Source of the DNA: Cepaea nemoralis
Lineage: Eukaryota > Mollusca > Gastropoda > Stylommatophora > Helicidae
Direction of reading: 5' to 3'
Length of the DNA stretch: 64,000 bases
Assembly: GCA_014155875.1 (NCBI GenBank)
Contig: JACEFZ010027934.1
Coordinates: 186,001-250,000 of the forward strand
Shown here piece after piece: positions 21,906-32,869 of the stretch. Under the pieces are notes generated by a model. It saw nothing but the letters and a program-made list of their open reading frames with translations, searched no databases and was not told the origin of the DNA. The first letter of the stretch is position 1. Every line of letters starts with the position of its first letter. Made by a program: the position numbers and the translations under genes.

Positions 21906-23579
21906 CGATACTATCGCTATGTTATAATAAAGACACTATCGCAAAGTTATAATAAAGACGCTATCGCTATGTTATAATAAAGACACTGTCGCTATGATAT
22001 AATAAAGACACTGTCGCTATGTTATAATAAAGACACTGTCGCTATGTTGTAATAAAGGCACTGTCGCTATGATATAATAAAGACACTGTCGCTATGTTGT
22101 AATAAAGACACTGTAGCTATGTTGTAATAAAGACACTGTCGCTATGTTATAATAAAGACACTGTCGCTATGTTGTAATAAAGACACTGTCGCTATGTTAT
22201 AATAAAGCCACTGTCGCTATGATATAATAAAGACACTGTCGCTATGTTGTAATAAAGACACTGTCGCTATGATGTAATAAAGACACTGTCGCTGTGATGT
22301 AATAAAAACACTGTCGCTATGATATAATAAAGACACTGTCGTTTTGATATAATAAAGACACTGTCGCTATGATATAATAAAGACACTGTCGCTATGTTGT
22401 AATAAAGACAATGTCGCTATGATATAATAAAGACACTGTCGCTATGATATAATAAAGACACTGTCGCTATGATATAATAAAGACACTGTCGCTGTGATAT
22501 AATAAAGACACTGTCGCTATGATATAATAAAGACACTGTCGCTATGTTGTAATAAAGACACTGTCACTATGTTATAATAAAGACACTGTCGCTATGTTGT
22601 AATAAAGGCACTGCCTCTATGATATAATAAAGACACTGTCGCTATGATATAATAAAGACACTGTCGCTATGATATAATAAAGACACTGTCGCTGTGATAT
22701 AATAAAGACACTGTCGCTATGATATAATAAAGACACTGTCGCTATGATATAATAAAGACACTGTCGCTATGATATAATAAAGACACTGTCGCTATGATAT
22801 AATAAAGACACTGTCGCTATGATATAATAAAGACACTGTCGCTATGATATAATAAAGACACTGTCACTATGATATAATAAAGACACTGCCTCTATGATAT
22901 AATAAAGACACTGTCGCTATGTTATAATAAAGACACTGTCGGTATGTTATAATAAAGACACTGTCACTATGTTATAATAAAGACACTGTCGCTATGTTGT
23001 AATAAAGGCACTGCCTCTATGATATAATAAAGACACTGTCGCTATGTTATAATAAAGGCACTGCCTCTATGATATAATAAAGACACTGTCGCTATGTTAT
23101 AATAAAGACACTGTCGCTATGTTGTAATAAAGACACTGTCGCTATGTTGTAATAAAGACACTGTCGCTATGTTATAATAAAGACACTGTCGCTATGTTAT
23201 AATAAAGACACTGTCACTGTGTTATAATAAAGACACTATCACTATTTTATAATAAAGACACTGCAGCTATGTTATAATAAAGACACTGTCACTATTTTAT
23301 AATAAAGACACTGTAGCTATGTTATAATAAAGACACTGTCGCTATGTTATAATAAAGACACTGTCGCTATGTTGTAATAAAGACACTGTCGCTATGTTAT
23401 AATAAAGACACTGTCGCTATGTTATAATAAAGACACTGTCACTATGTTATAATAAAGACACTGTCACTATTTTATAATAAAGACACTGCAGCTATGTTAT
23501 AATAAAGACAATGTCACTATTTTATAATAAAGACACTGTAGCTATGTTATAATAAAGACACTGTCGCTGTATTATAATA
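21906..23579. repeat. 25-bp satellite with AATAAA in each unit
   Basis: About 67 tandem units with core AATAAAGACACTGTCGCTAT; the last bases vary between GATAT, GTTAT and GTTGT. Most units carry the hexamer AATAAA on the plus strand. A few units show TGCCTCTATG or TGTAGCTATG variants that recur in blocks, indicating local homogenisation. No coding content. Confidence 0.95.
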
Positions 23580-23816
23580 CCCAGTCTCGGATCAGGTTGT
23601 ATACGTCACCCGGTTATCCCACCTGTCCAGACCATCCGGGTATTTACCTCTTTGTCTTCCTTCTACTCGTTTCTCATCAAGTTTTCCGGTTTATGTCTCC
23701 TCATAGCGCTCCGAACAATCCTGACTGCCTACTTCTGATTTCTCTAATATATTTACGGTGTTTGTTTGTTTCTTAGCATGCCTAATTTATGTGCGTGTGT
23801 ATGTGTGTGTGTATAT

Positions 23817-23847
<31 letters not shown>

Positions 23848-23955
23848 TGTGTGTGTGTGTGTGTGTGGCCAGTCCGTCCATAGTAATTGTTGCATCTTCC
23901 TCAGAAACCACGTATTCGCTGCCATTACATGTTTCTCGTGTTGTCAGCTTGTACA
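23580..23955 (-). pseudogene. LINE C 3' fragment with (CA)n expansion
   Basis: The minus strand resembles LINE C at 37,050-37,370: an NTWFLRKMQ-like stretch, then IRRRQ-like and GKLDEKRVEGRQRGKYPDGL-like segments, and finally the TGATCCGAGACTGG-like 3' end. It is strongly mutated and has no usable frame. At about 23,790-23,868 the fragment is interrupted by a GT/CA microsatellite of roughly 80 bp. Its 5' side is abutted by the mariner element at 23,956. Confidence 0.65.
23790..23868. repeat. (GT)n microsatellite
   Basis: Nearly pure GT repeat with a few GG and AT interruptions, lying inside the LINE C fragment. Confidence 0.95.
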
Positions 23956-24535
23956 TACGAGGGTAAGTTAATAAGTAAGTCACAAATGGCTGTAGAAAAT
24001 AACTAAAGATGATAACAACTTAAAACCAGTTTATTTTTATACATACATTGTCCCTTTATTTCTCAACATAATTTCCACCAACATTGATGCACTTATCCCA
24101 TCGATTTATCAGTCCTCCCAAACCGGCTGCATAGAACTGCGTGCTCTGTTTTTCATTTATCTGCCATCCCACAGACCTGTGTGACTTACTTATTGACTTG
24201 CCTTCGTAACTTTTTCTACCCAGCTATGCACCGCTTTACGGGACAAACATTTGTCAGCATAAACAGGACACCCACCATGGCGGGAGGCATTTTGCGAATG
24301 ACGCCGAAGTTGAATGTGAAGTGAAAACGTGGTTCAGAAAACAGGGCACGCAGTTCTATGCAGCGGGTTTGGGAGGACTGAAGAAACGATGGGATAAGTG
24401 CATCAATGTTGGTGGAAATTATGTTGAGAAATAAAGGGACAATGTATGCATACAAATAAACTTGTTTCAAGTTGTTATTATCTTTTGTTGTTTTTCTACA
24501 GCCATCTGTGACTTACTTATTAATTTACCCTCGTA
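23956..24535. mobile_element. Fold-back mariner-type element
   Basis: Both ends carry TACGAGGGTAA plus about 45 bp in inverted orientation, bounded by TA. Similarity of the two arms extends to about 190 bp. Each arm encodes the C-terminal end of the same mariner transposase, on opposite strands (GLGGL..RWDKCINVGG). The element therefore consists of two 3' halves facing outward, and no 5' half is present. A third copy of the terminal sequence, ACTTACTTATTGACTTGCC, sits in the middle at about 24,184-24,202. Confidence 0.75.
24243..24434 (+). pseudogene. Mariner transposase C-terminal remnant
   Basis: About 64 codons reading HHGGRHFANDAEVECEVKTW, FRKQGTQFYAAGLGGL and KKRWDKCINVGGNYVEK before a TAA at 24,432. 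The RWDKCI..GG.YVEK ending is the characteristic C-terminus of mariner transposases. The DD34D-type catalytic core is missing, so it cannot function. The opposite arm (minus strand, about 24,055-24,150) carries the same terminus with more changes. Confidence 0.8.
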
Positions 24536-26084
24536 TATTGAATGCATACAACCGTATAGGTTCTGTATGACTCATTACATTAACAGATTTTGATTGGCGA
24601 GCGTATTTTCCATCTTGTAAGATACTACTTTTGCTATGGCGGTAAATTGATCTAGTGAATTGAATGCGTATTCCGCGACATGTAACAGATTCACATGTTT
24701 AGCAGTTGGAAAATACAAAATGTAGGGAAGTTTCACTAGGGACACTTTATTAAAAAAAAAAAAAACATAGGGCAGCTCGGAACAAGCCTTCATCAGCAAA
24801 CAATCCTCAGATCAATAGCAACACATTAAAAACGGAAATGACAATGCATTGATTGCATTAAAGCATTATATTATGAAATCATGTGAAACAAAAACAAGCA
24901 CGCACAATGAAATAAAATATATGGAACTTAACTAATCTCATCTTATCTCAACATCTCATCTTGTTCCTCTTTACCTTGCGGTGTCAAGGTGAAGCATAAA
25001 CAGCGAGAGAGTGCCCGTTTATGGGCTTCATGTATCGCAATTTTCGTGGACTCGTTTTTCCCTCTGTCCATCGTTTACATAGTCGGTCTCTCCTTCTGAT
25101 TCAATTTCGTTAGATCTTAATTCGGAGGCTCCACATACGATACCGGGGTGAGTTCTGGAAGTCTTCGTGTTCTATAGCAGTCAGTCAGAGGATGCGCAGT
25201 CGCCTAGGCCTGGGGGTAACAGTTCAGTGAAGACGGTGTGAAAGTGAACAGTGAGAGGTGGGGAGTAGTCAATGAGAGGACAAGACAAAGAGGGAAAATG
25301 CAAGAGTAACGGAAATAATATGAAAATTACACGACAGATAAAGTGTGAGCCTAGAAGTAGTTTACAGTGAATATACCCAACAAATTGTGAGTGTCTGAAA
25401 GTGTTGGCGCATTATGGTGCAGTCGAGAGTAATGAATAAATGAGTGCATAAATGTATGATTGTTGTAATAAGAGTATAACCGTTAAGAAACACAGAGATA
25501 GAGTGAAATAATCAAAAAGTGAAACAATGATAGCAAGTTGAAGGGAGAATATAAAAATACTGCTTTAAATATTTAGCGTGAGGTAGTCTGATGACATATG
25601 GCTTCTCTCTTACTGTTTACTATAAAATAGATACAGCAAGGATGGTTACAATTTAACGAATCAATGTAATATCCCTATCCAACTTGCCGTCTACATGCAA
25701 GGATAAGTGATATACTGTGTAAGTGGCATTGTAATCTGACTGCCCCTCATCCACATGAAACGAGACGGCACAGATGATAGTTGTTATACATCGTTGTACT
25801 GGGCTGTATCCTTTAGCTTCTCTTGTCATTGTATAAGTACATGTACACCAGTGACATCACCCATGGATGTGTGCTAGAGACAGTTGTACACTGGCATACT
25901 GGCCAAATGGTCATGTTCAATGGTATCACAGAAACATGTACAAACCAGGTGTTCCAGAGTGAGCTATGGTTCTAAGCTGGTTAAGTAAAGATCAGGGGGT
26001 GAACTGTGGTTGGAGTTAAGTACAGTTAAAGTCACCGAGTCAGCTGTGGTTGGGGCCTGGGTAAGTCATGCTGATAAAGTTTGA
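24536..26084. other. No gene seen
   Basis: AT-rich DNA with a poly-A run at about 24,752-24,766 and no domain-bearing ORF, tandem array or clear transposon end on either strand. Confidence 0.55.
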
Positions 26085-26135
26085 CGGTCATGGTTCGCCA
26101 TCTCACAAGATCACCAGTCTCGGATCATGTCCAGA
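26085..26135 (-). repeat. LINE C 3'-tail fragment
   Basis: The minus strand contains a GATCCGAGACTGGTGATC-like block and a TGGCGAACCATGACCG-like block, in the same order as the end of LINE C (compare 37,345-37,395). No coding potential. Confidence 0.5.
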
Positions 26136-26175
26136 TTACGTCATGTGACCAAGCCATATGTCCCCATAAAGTTGC

Positions 26176-26385
26176 CGTTGTCACTACTTGTTCAGTTTCA
26201 TTTGTTGCTATTTGTCACTAGGTGTTCAATTTCATTTGTTGCTTGTTGTCACCACGTGTTCAATTTCATTTGTTGCTTGTTGTCACCACGTGTTCAATTT
26301 CATGTGTTGCCATTTGTCACTACGTGTTCAATTACATTTGAAGCCAGCTGTCACTACGTGTTTAATTTCATTTGTTGCCATAAAG
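26176..26385. repeat. 34-bp minisatellite, about six units
   Basis: Units share GTGTTCAATTTCATTTGTTG preceded by GTCACTAC or GTCACCAC. Substitutions are frequent at both ends of the array. Confidence 0.88.
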
Positions 26386-26461
26386 TCAGTTGCATTCCCT
26401 TACAGGACGTCTTAAGCAACCCCAACATTATTCACCTATGTCCGATTTTTAAGTCAATTGT

Positions 26462-26515
26462 TTTTTACGTTCAGTAGTTTGCCATTGATTTCTAAACGAC
26501 CGCCTATCATACCAA
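26462..26515 (-). repeat. Partial N repeat
   Basis: ACGTTCAGTAGTTTGCCATT is the reverse complement of the N repeat core at 44,862-44,897. Confidence 0.5.
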
Positions 26516-26884
26516 GGTTACAATTATTATTTTTATATTGAGAAAGACAACTTTCACGATGCCGATTCTAGTTCTAATCTGTACAAGGTATCTTATATTC
26601 CATGGCACGACTATTCCAAGATATGAAACGATTCACCCGTTTCAGATTTTGCTATTTATTTGGAGGCTGCAATGGGTGTACATTTTGCCTACAGACAGTG
26701 TTTTGAAAGTGATACCACATGTCTTCAGTTCGAAGCAGATCGGTTTGTGTCAAGCAACGAATGTCTAGAGTAGAAGGCCCAGTATTGTATTTGGGGAAAT
26801 GACTAGCAAATTCTGTGTGTGGATAGGTCAGGATGTTCTTGTTGTGATGGTTTGATCTTGTTCGTACAAAGGACGAAGTTTGGA

Positions 26885-27330
26885 ATACACTGGCAAGGAG
26901 AGGCCAGATCTGAGGCATCACGATCCACCACAGAATGGGAGAAGATTGGATTATACAATCAAGGAGAGGCCAGATCTGAGGCATCACGATCCACAACAGA
27001 ATGGGAGAAGATTGGACTACACAATCAAGGAGAGGCCAGATTTGAGGCATCACGATCCACAACAGAATGGGAGAAGATTGGACTACACAATCAAGGAGAG
27101 GCCAGATGTGAGGCATCACGATCCACCACAGAATGGGAGAAGATTGGACTACACAATCAAGGAGAGGCCAGATCTGAGGCATCACGATCCACAACAGAAT
27201 GGGAGAAGATTGGACTACACAATCAAGGAGAGGCCAGATCTGAGGAATCACGATCCACCACAGAATGGGAGAAGATTGGACTACACAATCAAGGAGAGGC
27301 CAGATCTGAGGCGTCACGATCCATCACAGA
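26885..27330. repeat. 66-bp satellite
   Basis: About seven units with core GAGAGGCCAGATCTGAGGCA and a second conserved block CAGAATGGGAGAAGATTGGA. The 22-codon period opens two plus frames and one minus frame; those peptides (for example KERPDLRHHDPPQNGRRL) are not likely to be made. Confidence 0.93.
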
Positions 27331-27464
27331 ATGCGAAACGAAAGGTAACTACACAAGCAATGCGATGTCAGACATAAGGTATACCGTGCCACCAAGAATG
27401 GGAGAAGATTTGTAGCTACACAAGCAAAAGAAAGGCAGATTTAAGGCATCATGAACCACCAAGA
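27331..27464. repeat. Transition zone between 66-bp and 45-bp satellites
   Basis: Units here mix features of both arrays: AAGAATGGGAGAAGATTTG and AGGCAGATTTAAGGCATCAT as in the 66-bp unit, together with the GTAGCTACACAAG block of the 45-bp unit. Confidence 0.7.
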
Positions 27465-28050
27465 ATGGGTAAAGATTGGTAGCTACGCAAGGCACATCAA
27501 CCAACAAGAATGAGTAAAGATTGGTAGCTACACAAGGCACATCAACCAACAAGAATGGGTAAAGATTAGTAGCTACACAAGGCACATCAACCAACAAGAA
27601 TGAGTAAAGATTGGTAGCTACACAAGGCACATCAACCAACAAGAATGGGTAAAGATTGGTAGCTACACAAGGCACATCAACCAACAAGAATGAGTAAAGA
27701 TTGGTAGCTACACAAGGCACATCAACCAACAAGAATGGGTAAAGATTGGTAGCTACACAAGGCATATCAACCAACAAGAATGGGTAAAGATTAGTAGCTA
27801 CACAAGGCACATCAAATAACAAGAATGAGTAAAGATTGGTAGCTACACAAGGCACATCAACCAACAAGAATGGGTAAAGATTGGTAGCTACACAAGGCAC
27901 ATCAACCAACAAGAATGGGTAAAGATTAGTAGCTACACAAGGCACATCAACCAACAAGAATGGGTAAAGATTGGTAGCTACACAAGGCACATCAACCAAC
28001 AAGAATGGGTAAAGATTGGTAGCTACACAAGGCACATGAACCAACAAGAA
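27465..28050. repeat. 45-bp satellite, about 13 units
   Basis: The core is AAGATTGGTAGCTACACAAG, then a GCACATCAACCAACAAGAAT-like half. GGGTAAAG and GAGTAAAG units alternate in places, suggesting a two-unit higher-order repeat. The minus-strand 15-residue repeat frame is an artefact. Confidence 0.93.
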
Positions 28051-28147
28051 TGGAAACGTACGTAGATTATGCAAAAAAAAAAATAAAGGCCTACGTAAGC
28101 GAGGAAAGGGCGAGATGCACGATATACACATTTGATTGTAACATCGA

Positions 28148-28232
28148 TGTGGCGAAATGATAAGAGCGCTCGCTCTTAAATTTCCGGTGCGTTGATAGCA
28201 AGTAGGAGGTTCAGCCCCTGCATCGCACTTGG
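28148..28232 (+). mobile_element. tRNA-like SINE head
   Basis: GGCGAAATGATAAGAGCGCT followed by AGGAGGTTCAGCCCCTGCAT gives A-box-like and B-box-like (GGTTCAGCCCC) segments about 55 bp apart. It is similar along its length to the minus-strand element at 59,862-59,945. Confidence 0.5.
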
Positions 28233-28280
28233 ACTTAAAAGTTGACTTCTCGTTCAGAAAGAAATGGTAAATTCCATCCA

Positions 28281-28749
28281 TCATGTGCCATGCCGGTAAG
28301 CGTGGGCGGTCATGTTCTGCCATCTCACTCGATCACCAGAGTCGTGGATCAGCTCCGTGTTTCTGTCTCGACCATGCCACAAGGCGCCATTTAGATACTT
28401 GCTTCTAGGTCTTCCCCTTGGTCTGTTCCCCTCGATCTTACCAGTTGTCACCAAGTTTTCCAAATCATTTCTTCTCATAACATGCCCAAAAACATTGTGA
28501 CTGTCTACGTCTAATGTCTCTAATCAGTTTACGATCTTGAAGGACTTGTTCATTGGTCTTTCTGGCTCTCCATGGTATTCTTTGCATTTTCCTCAGAAAC
28601 CACATCTCTACAGCCATCAGATGTTTTTCAGCCTGGCTGCTCATTGTCCAAGCTTCACATCCATATAAAAGTACAGGTTCTATGTAGCATTTCAACACTC
28701 TTTTTCTCGTTTCAATTGACATCTTTTTATTGGTCAGTATGTTTTTCAT
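28281..28749 (-). pseudogene. Host LINE C, C-terminal coding part
   Basis: Two overlapping minus frames encode MKNILTNKKMSIETRKRVLK, YIEPVLLYGCEAWTMSSQAE, MWFLRKMQRIPW, then LENLVTTGKIEGNRPRGRPR and RNTELIHDSGDRVRW. This is the thumb and tail of the LINE C polymerase protein. A frameshift lies at about 28,480. It is the continuation of the piece ending at 33,627 (..FSKMKN), interrupted by LINE E. Confidence 0.85.
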
Positions 28750-28862
28750 AATGAGAAATGTAAGAGATGATATAAACAGGGAGCCATATGATGCCCTAAA
28801 TATCAGCGGTCATGACATACCAGAGATTCGATATGCTGATGATACAGTATTACTATCCACAA
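28750..28862 (+). pseudogene. LINE E palm fragment
   Basis: A short frame reads MRNVRDDINREPYDALNISG and then IPEIRYADDTVLLST. The YADD box is the catalytic Asp pair of a reverse transcriptase. It runs straight into the LINE D insertion and continues at 32,870. Confidence 0.8.
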
Positions 28863-29487
28863 TGCGACAGCGGCCACCCCCCCCGGGCAACAGCTGTGAG
28901 AGGCTGGCTAAACCAGGCATGGGTATCCGATTTGGTGTCAAACCAAGAGGTAAACCAGGGTATGCCTACCCAGCATGTGAAGACAGGATTCGGCAGACTG
29001 CGCGGAAGAAATCATTCCTGATTCAACGGGCAAGACGGCGTTTACCTGCAAAGCGTTGTGGAACGTAATGAGCACGGCATGGCACGTAGAGCGCCCTGGT
29101 CATCCACTGCACCTGTATTCGTCTCCAATCGTCTCGACTTGTCTTGCCACTGGACTCAGATGGACTCAGGCGAGAGAGTGAGGTCGACGAATTGCGCAAC
29201 TCTTCCTCACTTTAATCCAAGTCATCGCGCAAGTCATTCTTCATCCAACGTCACATATCACCTTCAAGCCCTGTGGCGATGGGCGAGCGGCAAAGCGGCA
29301 GGCGTGGGTACGCTGGCAGCCGTAGTCGCAGACCTGCACACAGGCGGCTCAGGCCATATGGTCGTCTTCTACTGACCGGAGCAGCAGTGGGATTCGGCAG
29401 CCCCCTGAGCGACTGAGCAGCCCTCTATAGGAACACATTGCTCACCTCCATAGCATGAGGAAGGGGCTAGAAAAGGTGCCCTAAACA
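28863..29487 (+). promoter_or_regulatory. LINE D 5' untranslated region
   Basis: GC-richer than its surroundings, with no domain-bearing ORF. It presumably carries the internal promoter of the element; no specific motif can be claimed. Confidence 0.4.
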
Positions 29488-32400
29488 TTGTCTGCTTCAT
29501 CACTACCTAACCAGCTAGCCGCGGTTGGTGGGTACCCTAACTGCGGTCGACATACAAAGAAAGATAAAACAAGCAAAGCTAAAAGAGTAAACCATATTCC
29601 CTTAACAATTGGAACTTGGAGTGTACGCACCCTACTTGACAGAGACGGCGCGTCGGGTCCAGAGAGACGAACAGCACTGATTGGGAGAGAGCTGGGCAGG
29701 TACAACATCGACATTGCAGCCTTGAGCGAGACACGACTTGGAGAAGAAGGCCAAATCTGTGAAATTGGTGCTGGCTACACATTTTTCTGGAGTGGAAGGA
29801 AAAGCGAGGAAAGACGCCAATCCGGTGTGGGATTTGCCATTAAGTCGGCCCTGGTCGGCAAATTAGTTGGATTTCCAAAGGCTATAAACGACAGGCTCAT
29901 GACCATGAAGTTGCCTCTGCTGAATGGAAGAAAGCACGCAACCATTGTGAGTGTCTACGCACCAACTATGACCAACGAAGATGATGTCAAGAACAAGTTC
30001 TATGAGGACCTGCACAATGTATTAACATCTGTTCCCAAAGGAGACAAACTTATACTACTTGGGGATTTCAATGCCAGAGTAGGCACGGACACCACCTCTT
30101 GGAGTGGCATTATTGGAAAGCATGGAGTCGGAAATTGTAACAGCAATGGACTCCGCCTCCTTCAGACATGTGCCGAACATGATCTCCTGATTACGAACAC
30201 AATTTTCCGTCTCCCCATGAGAAATAGGACATCGTGGATTCACCCTCGCTCGAAACACTGGCACCTCATTGACTATGTCATCGTCAGGAGGAGTGACAGA
30301 CAAGACGTTCGAGTGACAAAATCCATGTGTGGTGCCGAATGTTGGACAGACCATCGTCTCATTGTCTCGAAAATGAACATCCACATCAGGCCACCACGGC
30401 GCCCTCAAGGGGCGAAAATGCAAACAAAGCTAAATGTCACCCGCCTAAACAGCAAGAAAATGCTGCAGTCGATTGGAAATATGCTGGAAGACCGCCTCAA
30501 GCCCAATGCTGGAGCTAAACAGGATACAGAAACAGAATGGAGAGCCCTAAAGGACACAATTTACAACACTGCTATGGAAATCCTGGGTCCAGCCCCCCGA
30601 AAGCATAAAGACTGGTTTGATGAAAATTCCGAAGACATCAACCAATTGCTGGCCGAGAAACATTTTCTCCTCAAGGCACATTTGAATGACCCAAAGTCAA
30701 CATCAAAAAAAGATGCTTTCAAGAACATTCAGAGAGTAGTGCAGCAGAAACTTCGGCACATGCGGGACTCCTGGCTGAGCAGCAAAGCTGATGAAATTCA
30801 GGGCTTTGCTGACAGACACGATATGAAAAACTTCCACGACTCACTGAAAGCGGTCTATGGTCCTTCATCACCAGGCATAGTTCCCCTCCTCAGTGCAGAT
30901 GGGGGAACATTGGTCACCGATAAGAAAGAAATCCTCCAACGCTGGGCAGAGCATTTCAGCAAAATCTTAAATGCAACTTCCTTCTTCGATGATGAAACCA
31001 TCAACTGCCTTCCTCAAGTTCCCACCAATGAGACTCTTGATGACCTGCCAACCATAGTGGAAATAAACAAAGCCATCCAGCAACTCTCCAGCGGCAAGGC
31101 ACCTGGTCCTGATTCCATCCCAGCAGAGATATACAAGGCAGGTGGGCCGGTCCTAACAGAGCAGCTTCACCAAGTCTTCACAAACATATGGATGAACGAG
31201 ACCATGCCACAAGATTTTAAGGACTCGTCAATAGTCCACCTTTACAAACGTAAAGGAAACCACCAATCCTGTGACAACCACCGAGGCATCTCCTTGCTTT
31301 CAATTGCAGGGAAGATACTCGCCAGAATTCTTCTCAATCGCCTCACAGCCCATCTCGATCAAGGTCTTCTTCCTGAGAGTCAATGTGGCTTCAGAAAAGA
31401 ACGTGGAACTGTTGACATGATTTTCGCTGCAAGGCAGCTGCAAGAGAAATGTCAGGAACAGAACTGCGAAATGTTCTCCACTTTCATTGACCTTACCAAG
31501 GTTTTTGATACAGTCAGCAGAGAAGGACTGTGGAAGATTATGGCAAAATATGGCTGTCCACGAAAGTTTGTCCAAATAGTGCGGCTATTTCATGACGGCA
31601 TGCAGGCAAGAGTACAGGAAAATGGTGAACTGTCTGAACCCTTTCCTGTCACCAATGGAGTGAAGCAAGGATGTGTCCTGGCACCAACACTGTTCAGCCT
31701 CATGTTTTCAGCCATGTTGATGAATGCCTTCGAGAACGACGACATTGGAATAGACATCAACTACCGTATGGATGGAAAGTTATTCAATCTCAGAAGGCTG
31801 AAAGCTAAAACCAAAATTGACAGCGGCACCGTCAGAGAGCTCCTGTTTGCTGATGATTGCGCTCTATACGCCAACTCAGAGGCGGACATGCAACATAATG
31901 TTTCAGCTTTCTCACATGCCTGTGCCAACTTTGGGCTCAATATCAACTTGGAGAAGACTGTAGTTATGTACCAGCCAGCTCCAGGGAATAATCACACTGT
32001 GCCGAATATCAAAGTGAATGATCATAGACTAAGTGTTGTGGACAAATTCACCTATCTTGGCAGCACCGTGTCACAAGCTGCCACAATCGATGACGAAGTG
32101 AATGCAAGAATCTCCAAGGCCAGTGCAGCCTTTGGCAGACTGTACAAGAATGTATGGGACAGAACTGGAATAAGCCTGCAAACAAAGCTAAAAGTCTACA
32201 AAGCAGTTGTATTATCCACACTGCTATATGCTTGTGAAACCTGAACTGTTTATCAACGACACGCTAGGAAATTAAACCACTTCCACACAGTCTGCCTAAG
32301 GAAGCTACTGAAGATTAAATGGCAAGACAAGATTCCAGACACTGAAGTCCTAGAAAGAGCATCCATGCCCAGTATCCACACTCTACTGATGAAGATTCAG

Positions 32401-32842
32401 ATTCGCTAGGCTGGTTGGTCACTTGACTCGCATGCCAGATCACAGGCTCCATAAACGAATTTTTTACAGCGAACTGCGTTGTGGTAAACGCTCCCAAGGT
32501 GGCCAGAGGAAACGTTTTAAAGACACTCTGAAAATTTCACTGAATGCTTTTGGAATTCATCATGACACCTGGGAGGCTGCAGCCAGAGACCGAAAATCGT
32601 GGCGTGCATCATTGCGCAAAGGTGCTGTCATATGTGAGGCAACCAGGACTGCAAGAGCTGTGAAGAAAAGGCAGGACAGAAAAACCACTGCAGGAAATCC
32701 TCCTCCAGAGACGTCAAGCATTCTTTGCCCACATTGTCAAAGAACATTTCGAGCCAAAATAGGCCTTATCAGCCATCTTAGAACCCACGGCTCCACACCT
32801 TCAACCCCACTGGATGAAATGAATGGTCATCATCATTCTTGA
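29488..32842 (+). pseudogene. LINE D endonuclease-reverse transcriptase
   Basis: The first 918 codons are open (29,488-32,244). Endonuclease motifs: GTWSVRTL near residue 42, LSETRLGEEG near 80, SVYAPTMTNEDD, LLGDFNARVG near 190, W.HPRSKHWHLIDYVIV, CWTDHRLIV. Polymerase motifs: SSGKAPGPDSIPAEI near 530, FIDLTKVFDTV near 665, GVKQGCVLAPTLF and LLFADDCALY near 785. The frame stops at CET*, where related elements have Trp (TGG changed to TGA). A second Trp is TAG at about 32,407, and an extra TGGT shifts the frame. The rest, 32,423-32,842, has RTARAVKKR and the finger CPHCQRTFRAKIGLISHLRTH. It would nick DNA and copy its RNA into it. The ATG at 29,488 is the likely start, 100 bp before the first domain motif. 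Confidence 0.9.
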
Positions 32843-32869
32843 TGGACAAACAACAACAACTATCCACAA

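Larger units (their letters stand above)
28863..32858 (+). mobile_element. LINE D, nearly full-length
   Basis: A 3,996-bp LINE with the 11-bp target duplication ACTATCCACAA (28,852-28,862 and 32,859-32,869). It has a roughly 625-bp 5' region with a C run at about 28,878, one long endonuclease-polymerase ORF, a zinc-finger C-terminus and an ACAAACAACAACA tail. A 5'-truncated relative lies at 11,203-11,490. Confidence 0.92.

Noticed and set aside
26652..28323. Repeat proteins over 26.9-28.1 kb on both strands
   Set aside because: 66- and 45-bp periods keep frames open on both strands.
28730..29068. 112-codon ORF with YADDTVLLS as a separate gene
   Set aside because: It is LINE E palm sequence running by chance into the LINE D leader.
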